Assembly (NCBI GenBank): GCA_001662425.1
Contig: BDDC01000026.1
Location: 25,648-89,647, forward strand
Source: Chlamydomonas sphaeroides
Lineage: Eukaryota > Chlorophyta > Chlorophyceae > Chlamydomonadales > Chlamydomonadaceae
DNA: 64,000 nucleotides
Reading direction: 5' to 3'
Shown in pieces: positions 57,015 to 64,000 of this stretch; within the stretch, counting starts at the first letter, position 1; each line of letters opens with the position of its first letter. Both the position numbers and the translations under genes were made by a program. The notes beneath the pieces are model-generated. The model was not told the origin of the DNA. It worked only from the letters and a program-made list of their open reading frames with translations, and made no database searches.

Positions 57015-57779
57015 GGAGAGCGAGGGGCGAGGGAGAGCGAGGTGCTGGGCGACGCGGCTGGCAGCGGCGTGCGGGGCGGTGCGGGGAGAGCGGTGACTGC
57101 AGCGGTCGAGGCTGGGGCGGCACGTCAGGGTGGCTGCTCTGCAGCAGCGGCAGGGGGAGGCGGCGGCGTGTGCGTGCTGGCGCGCGGGCGGATGGCGAGT
57201 GGCTCTCGGGTTCACCAGATGTACAGAGTGGGGCATTCGAATGCATGCCGGGCAGCTCAGATAGAGGTCGGGCGGTGTGCGTTGCTGTCCCGGCAGTCAT
57301 TAGCAATGCAGGAAACCAACATTCGGTGACGTGACTGCACTTATTTTTTGTGTAGGACAGGGCCTTGTGCGCCGCCAGGCGTCATCAGGCATGACTGTAC
57401 CGGTAATTGACGCGGCCTCGATGCGCTACAGTTGTCATCGCGCTCCTGTGCTGTATCTTCCTCATAGACAACGGCGTCCAGTGGTGGCGGGCGCAAGACT
57501 GGACAGGCGATACGGTAGTCGAGAATGAGGTAGCCCCATCGAGAAGGGGACAAGGTGACCCCATCCGGAATGGGTGTGAAGGGGAAAGGACGAGGACGCG
57601 TTGCATAGACGCCACGCGGCGCAGGCCAGAGCATGGGCCGAGCCAGTGGGACTGGGGCGCCAGGGCAGCCTCGAGAACTGGCCCGACCCGGTAGTCGCGT
57701 TGCCAGCAACAGGGGAAAGGGGGTTACCCCCACCCCCAGTCCCATAAGGCCTGCGAAGGCGCTCACCACCCTCTGAAGT

Positions 57780-58085
57780 AGCTCTCTACGTGGTGGCACT
57801 CGTCTGGGACGCGACCCCTGTCCCAATCACTCGGATATGGCGGGCCTCTCGGCCCCCGGCGTCGCACCTGCACAAGCGTACGGTCGCCATCACAACAGCC
57901 GCCGCCCAGCCAGCTATGCACGGCGAGGAGGAAGCGCCCTCCCTCCCAGCCAAAGCCCTCCAAAACGCTACGCTTCCGCTTGGCTCCGCCAGCTGCGGCT
58001 GAGCTCGGCCGCTTGCCGCGGCCACGGCTGCCGCCCCCGCTGCTGCTTGGCCCCGGCCCGGACGTGGCGGCCTGAACGTGGCGCA
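57780..58085 (+). repeat. Dispersed repeat family A, copy 1 (inverted)
   Basis: This matches the reverse complement of parts of 60290-60640 and 62640-63060. Shared parts include the gtctgggacgcgacccct block, cacaacagccgccgcccagc, and a stretch whose minus strand reads SRGRGKRPSSAA and GGAKRKRS. The three copies are diverged and their frames differ, so this is probably a decayed mobile element or retrocopy family. Confidence 0.7.
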
Positions 58086-58398
58086 TGTTGAGAGATGTAT
58101 TGGTGACGATGACGGCTACGCCCAAATCCAATCGGTGGGCACTGGCCGCTAGTTGTCAACTGAAGAATTCTTTTCGCAAGGGTGAACCCACTTTGTTCCG
58201 CCGCTTCCGGGTTAAGCCGCCGTGCTCCGGCCAGGACCGGTGAAGTTCACGCCGCACTCGCACCTGCATGTGTCTGCGGCGAAATCCCACGCTGGAACTG
58301 AAGACACTCATTCACTGACAACGCGAGCAGTCACCTGGCCACGGTGACGAAGCCCGCTCGACTGCTCCTACCCCTGGCTCATACGACCCTTGGGCAGC

Positions 58399-58403
58399 TT
58401 ACA
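58399..58403 (-). terminator. Candidate poly(A) signal (TGTAA) of CURT1
   Basis: The minus strand reads TGTAA about 390 bases after the CURT1 stop codon. TGTAA is the usual poly(A) signal in Chlamydomonas-type algae, and a 3' UTR of this length is normal there. It is assigned by position only. Confidence 0.45.
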
Positions 58404-58790
58404 ATAGCGCAGCTGGCGCAGACGGGCTTCCACAGCGGCACCCGCACCTCCATTTGGGGCCCTACCGACAACGCCGCCTCATGTGAGACAGGCGGTCTAC
58501 ATCACTATCAAAACCTGGGCCCGGCACTTACTCACAGGCTCCAGCTCCGGGGAAATCACCCCATTAGTGCTTCCGCAAGAATTCGGTCCCTCACGCGCGA
58601 GTATCGCGTGAACGCTCAAGTAGTCATACACCGGCCGCTGAGCATAGCTGCCATATACACATCCGCCAAAAGCAGCTTGCCGCAAACTCACACCACACCG
58701 CCGCTCCTGCACTTCGCCGCTGACATACAGCAGACCGCCAGCGCCGCGGCCACCAAGTGCCGCCTTGGCACTGCTCCGCACACACGCCAT

Positions 58791-60037
58791 CTACTTCTCG
58801 CCGGTGACCGACTTGACGAAGCCGTCAACGCTCTTCTTGACCGAGTCGCTGTAGGGCGTGGACGTGGACGCAGGACGGACGTGGGCACAGGGACAGCAGG
58901 AAAAAGGCATGGATTAGGGCCACAGGATGGGTCCCGGGGGCCCTGAGAACCGGTGCAGCTCTGCATAGCCTGTACTCACCGCTCGGCCGGGTCGGTGAAG
59001 TACCGGTAGAAGAAGAGGCCGGTCACGGCAACGCCGATCAGCTGCAGGCCCTTGTTGATCTGAGAACGCCGAGGGAGGAATGAGGTAAGGCCGGCGAGGG
59101 AGGGACCGTGTGTTGAGTCTGGCGCTAACAAGGGTGCAACTTCCCCAGCGCAACTAGCTGCGAAACTTACGATGGGAATCTTGTCAACGGCATCGATGGT
59201 AGCGCCGATGGCAATCTGGGCGACGACGACGCCGACGATAATGGCTGAAAGGGGTGAAGAGGAGGGGGGGACCCCGCCAAAATGGGCTTAGCGCACGTCG
59301 ACGCAAGTGTGGACGTCCGGCTGTGCTCAGGTGATGCAAAGCAACGGGAACAGAGAAGGGGCTCACCGATGGCAGCGGGCTTCTCGTCGCTCGACGTGGC
59401 GTCCCACTTGGTCTGCGTTCAGGGAGCAGGGAGCGCTATGCAGTAGGTACCAGCCTTAACTTAAACGTCGCTGTGTCCAACGACGGAGGGAACACACTGC
59501 AGTGGGGATGTGGCGCGAAGTGTCGGGCTTGCAGCAGACAAGGTGTGTGCGCCGTTGACCGCGGCAGTGACAGAGCGAGCGTCACATCAACGGGCGCGTT
59601 ACTAGCGGCTACCGCGAGGCTTCACAGTTGGACGGCTGGAAGTTGCTGATGGCTCGCCTTCACAACTTTCAGCGCCTCCTCAGCCTGCGCCTGGAGCTTC
59701 GCCATGGAGTCATCGGAAGAGGTCGAGGTCTCAGGCTCGGCGCGAACGCGCACCACGCCTGCAAAACGAGAGCGAATCAGAAGCTTGCACGCGCAACAAC
59801 GACACCGACACAAGTCCTAGCGATGCAAGCAGCAACTCACGCTTCACCACAGGCCGGGCCGCGGGGATAGCGACGCGGCTGCTGCGGCCAGCCCTGCGAG
59901 AGGCGTTGATCAGGTTTGTCCAACTCACGCGCTGCGGTTCCTGCCCATTGCAGCGCTAGTAAGAGCCCCACACGCAGCGGTTGCGTGCCTCACCGGGCAA
60001 GGCTCAGGCCAGGCGACTTGGCGAGGACGGTGGCCAT
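58791..60037 (-). CDS. CURT1: CURVATURE THYLAKOID 1-like protein (CURT1/CAAD domain)
   Basis: Seven short exons: 60037-59994, 59893-59841, 59758-59658, 59412-59367, 59244-59171, 59059-58980, 58848-58791; 151 residues, phase kept at each junction. The N-terminus (MATVLAKSPGLSLARAGRSS, then RVAIPAARPVV) looks like a chloroplast transit peptide. After an acidic linker and a short helix (LQAQAEEALKVVK) comes the CAAD/CURT1 domain: TKWDATSSDEKPAAI, first membrane helix IIVGVVVAQIAIGATIDAV, DKIPIINKGLQLIGVAVTG, second helix with FFYRYF, and the C-terminal amphipathic helix RDSVKKSVDGFVKSVTGEK. CURT1 proteins sit at grana margins and bend thylakoid membranes. The intron after exon 3 has a GC donor (gcgagc); reading on instead gives a stop after 11 more codons and loses the domain. 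Confidence 0.92.
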
Positions 60038-60289
60038 GGCTTTGAGCTTTTGCAGTTGCTACTGAGCGGTGGAGTGTAGTGGTTGGTGCACGTCGAGTAG
60101 ATACTGTGCGTGTCTACGGCGTGGTGCGTGAAGGTTCCTAGAGTTGAAGTCCGTACATCGACCCATGGCGTGCCTTTTCGCGCGCAAATCCCAGCGGTGG
60201 AAGGCCGCCTGCCCCTCGGCGTCCACCCGGCCGCTCGCCGGGCGGGGCCGGCGACGGGTTTCTTATTGGCGGCGGCGAAAGGTCGGGGC

Positions 60290-60640
60290 CGGGCGGCGGC
60301 TTCGGCCGCGGCCGCAGCAAGCGCGGCCGCCCAAGGTGACGGCGGGGGCCGGGGCGGGCCCTCCGCTGGTAGCGCCGCAGCCGCCGCCGCCCCCGCCGCC
60401 GGGCCGGAGCCTGGCGGCCGCGGCCGTGGCAAGCGGCCGAGCTCAGCCTCTGGCGGCGCCAAAAGACAGCGTAGCGATGTAAGGGGCTCAGTTGGTGGGG
60501 ACGGGGGCCCTGCCACTTGGCCGTGCCTGACGGCTTTCGTTTTCGTGGTCGGCGGCTGTTGTGATAGCAGCCGTACGCTTGTGCTAGCCGAGACCGGTAA
60601 GCGGATGCCAGATATTCTTTTACGCAAGCGTGCCCCGGCC
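60290..60640 (-). repeat. Dispersed repeat family A, copy 2
   Basis: The plus strand reads GGRGRGKRPSSASGGAKRQR at 60411-60471, close to the sequences at 62.7 kb and, inverted, 58.0 kb. The homology extends through the gcggctgttgtgatagcagc block to gcaagcgtgccccggccatg. It lies about 250 bases upstream of CURT1. Confidence 0.7.
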
Positions 60641-62535
60641 ATGACCGGGCGAAGGGACCGGAGGTCGCAGACGAGCACGGCAGCACGTAATGGGGAGAGT
60701 AAGTAGGGTACTGGGCGCTCGCGTTGCAACGCCTTGGAACGCGGGGGCGGCCGGAGGCCCCAGACGTAGGGCGAAGGACAGGATAGGGCCTTGCAGACGG
60801 GTTATCGGACGCCAGAGAAAGAATGTATGGGGTTACAAAGTCGCTCGCTGATGGCTCGCCCCTTTAGGAGCACGAGCCGTCCGACTGGGCCACCCGGGTA
60901 GCCCAAATACGAAATAAGCTAACATAGGAACGGTTGGGCGTATTACGGCTGAAGCCCGCAGACGGCCGGAAGGTCGATAGCAGGTGCTCGCCGTGGCTGC
61001 CATCGTCAAACGATGCCCGGGCCCGGGCCCGGCTACCGCCCGCGTTGCTGCCATTCCCTTGCGCTGCTGGCGATTGCACCACGCCGGGACGCGCGGTGAC
61101 GGGTCAGGCCGCCGGGATGGCCAGGGTTGAAGTTGGGCCTGCCGCGGTTGGGCCGGAGCAAGGGGTGGGAGCGCGGCTCGCCACGCCGGCTTGCGGTCGA
61201 CCGCAGGGGACCCCTGGCTGCAAACGCAAATCCCGCTCAGCTGTGTGATGGTCAGTGCATGTGAAGGCGGGGGACACAGGGAAGAGCAGCGCGGCACGGT
61301 ACCAACTAACGTGCCCGCTGTACGCCTGGGCACCATGCCAACCCTTCCCCGCCGCACGCCCGGCGCAGGCGCAATCGGTAGCTGTGGCACCGGTACGACG
61401 GTGCAGACGCCTCCTGGAAGGTCGGCTACGGTAGCGGGCCAGCGGGCCCGGTTGCGGCAACCACAATAGATCCAAGCTTGGGTTGCGTCGAGCCTGGGTC
61501 CAGGGCTGTGCGGCAGCGGGGCCCCTGGCCACGGCAGGCGAAGGCGCTCTGCCTCTGCCCGCGGCGGGCGGGAGCTTGGCGGCGCTGGGCGATGAGCTGG
61601 CGGCGAGGGCTGGCCCTGCCTGGTGGCTTGGCGGCTGCCGGGGCATCGGCGTCAGCGGTTGCGTCGCGTCGGCGGCCGACTGCGGTGGCGCGGCGGGCGC
61701 ACCGGGACGGTGGGCTTGGCGCTGCGCTCGAGAGTAAGCCGCAGTCAGCGGCTGCTGCGCTGCGGCGTGGCGCGGCGACGGACGAGGCGACGTGTGGTCG
61801 GGCCCGGGCGGCAGCGGAGGCGGCGGTTGCGGCAGGCGCGGTCGCGCAGGCTCTGGCGGCGGCAAGCCGAAGCGGAGCGGTGAGGGTTGTCTTCGCTGGC
61901 GGCGAGGGCGGTCCCTGCCTTCTGGACAGGCGGCTGGATGGCTGGGAGCTGCGGCAACATCGCGGACCTGAGGTTGTGTCAAAGTGCTGCCGCCGCCGCT
62001 GGCTGCGGTGGCCCAAGCCATCCTCGGTTACGCAGGTTCAGGTTGTTTGTACAGCGACCGGCTGTTGGCTTTGATTTAGTTTAATCAACCCAGGGGCCGG
62101 AGTGCCAGCCGCCCTGGCGCAAGCTCATCGGGCCATGTCCCCAGGCAAAGAGGCCGGGGCCGCGCCCGAGACGAGTGCGGCAGGTGCGTGGCGCAGATGC
62201 GTTGACCGTACGGCAACCCCTTTTCTTGCACGGTTGACAACCCTGATGGTGGGGGGCCAGCCGGTAGCAACCAGGCAAAGGACGTTTTACAGCCCCTCTC
62301 GCGGTGTTCCCCCTCTTCTTGCACCTTCTCCACACTGCCACTGGCGCAGGATAGACTACCCTAGGCTACGCTACACCGTCTCGTCGGCACGATTTGCTTT
62401 GCTACGCGATTACCATGCCGAAGCCTGTCTACTGACCAAGTCGCCGCACGCCTACCCATTCCACAGGTTTGCATCTGTTGCGTTGTGAGATAGGGCAGGG
62501 CCACTAGGCGCCAGTGGCAGTTTCTTATTCTCTGG

Positions 62536-62634
62536 TGAAACGCGCCACCAGGTGAGTTGGCCGGCTGCTGCGTGCCGCTGCTTCACTCCCCCCTGCATGC
62601 GTGCTTGTTTGCCTGCTTGGCCCCCGTCGCAGCG
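62536..62634 (-). repeat. Inverted partner of the repeat at 4915-5012
   Basis: Read on the minus strand it is about 90% the same as 4915-5012 (catgcaggggggagtgaagc, gcacgcagcagccggccaac). It runs directly into copy 3 of family A, so the two may belong to one larger element that is truncated at 4.9 kb. Confidence 0.8.
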
Positions 62635-62639
62635 GCGAT

Positions 62640-63060
62640 GGCTGGATGGGCAGGGCGGCTGCGGCGACGGGGGCGGCGGCGAAGGGCCGGGGCCAGGCGG
62701 TGGCGGCGGCCGCGGCCGAGGCAAGCGCGGCGGCCCGAGCTCGGCCTCGGCTGGCGGCGCCAAGCGGCAGCGTAGCGGTGTTGGGGGCTGAGTTGGCAGC
62801 GAGGGCGGGCCCTGTTTCCTGGCCGTGCCTGGCTGGCTGGGCGGCGGCTGTTGCGGTAGCGGCCGTGCGCTAGTGCTAGCGAGAGGCCGGGGGGCCGGGG
62901 GGCCAGCCATTTCTTAGCACGCAAGCGTGCCCCGGCCATGTCCGGGTAAAGAGACCAGGGGTCGCGTCCCAGACCAGGTCCAGCACTGTGATGTAGAGCG
63001 CTGGTTGGCGCCTGCGTACCGACGCCTTAAACGGAAGCAACCCCGATGGTCGGAGGACGG
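62640..63060 (-). repeat. Dispersed repeat family A, copy 3
   Basis: This contains the GGGRGRGKRGGPSSAS / GGAKRQRSG coding-like stretch and gtgccccggccatgtccggg, then ggtcgcgtcccagaccagg, which matches 57800 in inverted orientation. A stop codon falls directly after KRQRSGVGG, so the reading is not shared by all copies. Confidence 0.7.
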
Positions 63061-63527
63061 CCGGCAGCCCCAGACAGAGGACGGATTGGGGCTGAGCCCC
63101 TTTTCCCATTCTGATGGAGATGTTCTTGTCGGGGTCGCTGGAGGGGCCTGGAGTTGCACGCCTCCCCATTCCGGATGGGACCAGCTTGTCTACAATGGAT
63201 TTCGACAGGTTGTCCTATCCTGATGGGACGATTGGCGTAGCCGCATCCCAGTGCGCTGATGACCTCTTCGGGTGAGGCACGTCGGCGATACCACACGGTG
63301 CCTGATGGCACTGATGAGCGGTCCCTTTCACGGTTCGCCAACTCAAGGATCTGGCCCCGCGGCCCTTACAGAAGGGATATCGATGGCCCCTCGCTCGACA
63401 CATGCCTCCACACGGTGCCAGGAGTAGGTGGGAGGTAGGCCGGAGGCAGCCCTGCTGTGCGCTGCGAAGCGTGCGCGGCAGCCGGTTTCTGCTGGACGCC
63501 GCGTGCCTGACGCCGCGCCAGCACCGG

Positions 63528-63698
63528 CAGTTCGGGCGGCTGGGTCCGGCCCGTGGGGTGAGGGCACGGAGGTTAGCGTGCCCGAGACCCCTCAAATAGT
63601 CCCAGCTACAACCGCATAATGACCGACGGTGTTCGTCTGGTCTGGGTGGCCCCTTTTTGGGGCAAGCTATGCACCCATGCGCAGCTGGGGAGGTTTGC
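63528..63698 (-). repeat. Inverted copy of the left end of the Fanzor element
   Basis: The reverse complement matches about 42305-42475: cagctgcgca-gggtgcat, gaggccacccagaccagacg, accgtcggtcattatgcggt, tgggactatttgaggggtct, gcccgaactgc. Identity is about 85-90% by eye. The Fanzor zinc-ribbon exons are not found next to it, so it is a partial or non-autonomous copy. The match stops at the position of the 42271-42300 end motif. Confidence 0.75.
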
Positions 63699-63975
63699 AG
63701 GCACGGCGGCAGCCCCTTGAGCCCCACATGCAGTGCCCTGCCTCTGTGCACGCCGCGCGGCCGCGGTGATGGCCGCGGTAATGGCACCGGGTAGGGGCCG
63801 GGCGGCGCCGGAGCAGCGTTCACGGGTTCTGGGCCCAGGCTCGGGGCAGGGTGCGGGCATCCGCAGTGTTTTTACTTAAAAAGGGTGCGGGCATCTGCTG
63901 CCGCCAGCCCGGGGTCGGGGACACGATGCCTTACGGGCTGGCTGCGTACGCCGACAGCCGCGGGCGCAGCACGCA

Positions 63976-63999
63976 CCCCCCCCCCCCCCCCCCCCCCCC
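63976..63999. repeat. 24-base C homopolymer at the window edge
   Basis: Twenty-four consecutive C occupy 63976-63999. A run of this length is a common site of sequencing error or contig breakage, so its length should not be trusted. Confidence 0.95.
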
Positions 64000-64000
64000 G

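Larger units (their letters stand above)
57015..58790. other. Convergent 3' region with repeat fragments
   Basis: This lies between the ends of the HECT gene (+) and CURT1 (-). It holds one copy of a dispersed repeat family (57780-58085) and short ccccatccggaatggg-type motifs near 57535-57580 that recur near 63100-63230. The part from 58160 to 58790 is probably the CURT1 3' UTR. No gene is supported. Confidence 0.5.
60038..64000. other. Repeat-rich region to the right edge, no intact gene
   Basis: Apart from the first ~100 bases, which should hold the CURT1 promoter, this region is a mosaic of diverged repeats: two copies of family A, the 62.5-kb partner of the 4.9-kb repeat, a terminal fragment of the Fanzor element, and short ccattccggatggga-type repeats. 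Long open frames here on either strand are Ala/Gly/Arg-rich without recognisable domains, and I do not call them genes. Confidence 0.55.

Noticed and set aside
60170..60706. Plus-strand open frame of ~200 codons ending in GKRPSSAS-type sequence
   Set aside because: It is part of a repeat family whose other copies have different frames and an early stop. No start region or domain is shared, so I list it as a repeat and not a gene.

Overview
The window looks like nuclear DNA of a volvocine or otherwise Chlamydomonas-like green alga. It is very GC-rich. Genes are broken into many short exons with GTGCGT/GTGAGT donors and (C)CAG acceptors, and TGTAA appears as a candidate poly(A) signal. The recognisable proteins are eukaryotic: an SBP-box factor, a CURT1 thylakoid protein, TIM23, a mitochondrial pyruvate carrier subunit and a HECT ligase. 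All exon models were spliced by eye, requiring the reading phase to be kept across every junction. No transcript or database evidence was available.

Layout. 1-3524 (-): 5' part of an unidentified multi-exon gene that runs off the left edge. 3525-7535: intergenic, with a degenerate copy of the start of the next gene and dispersed repeats. 7536-17664 (+): 18-exon, about 2,245-residue SBP-box transcription factor of the long SPL1/SPL14 type, with an ankyrin-like region and a C-terminal membrane anchor. 17665-22028: no gene seen, GT microsatellite. 22029-26034 (-): leucine-rich repeat plus PDDEXK_6 (DUF506) protein. 28269-29566 (-) TIM23 and 30269-31460 (-) MPC2, two mitochondrial inner-membrane proteins in tandem. 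32298-35947 (+): WD40 protein. 37152-41362 (-): large low-complexity protein with weak RRM-like segments. 42271-44172: putative transposon carrying the C-terminal half of a Fanzor (eukaryotic TnpB-like RNA-guided nuclease) gene. 44790-57014 (+): 25-exon, about 2,926-residue protein joining SPRY-like repeats, a protein-isoaspartate methyltransferase (PCMT) domain, a degenerate kinase and a HECT ubiquitin-ligase domain. 58791-60037 (-): CURT1/CAAD thylakoid-curvature protein. 57.0-58.8 kb and 60.0-64.0 kb: rich in diverged dispersed repeats, ending in a 24-base C run.

The most notable items are the SPRY-PCMT-pseudokinase-HECT fusion and the Fanzor element. Next come the LRR-PDDEXK_6 fusion and the broken duplicate of the SBP gene's 5' end. 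The genes do not form one pathway; this is ordinary nuclear gene order with a mobile-element-rich right end.
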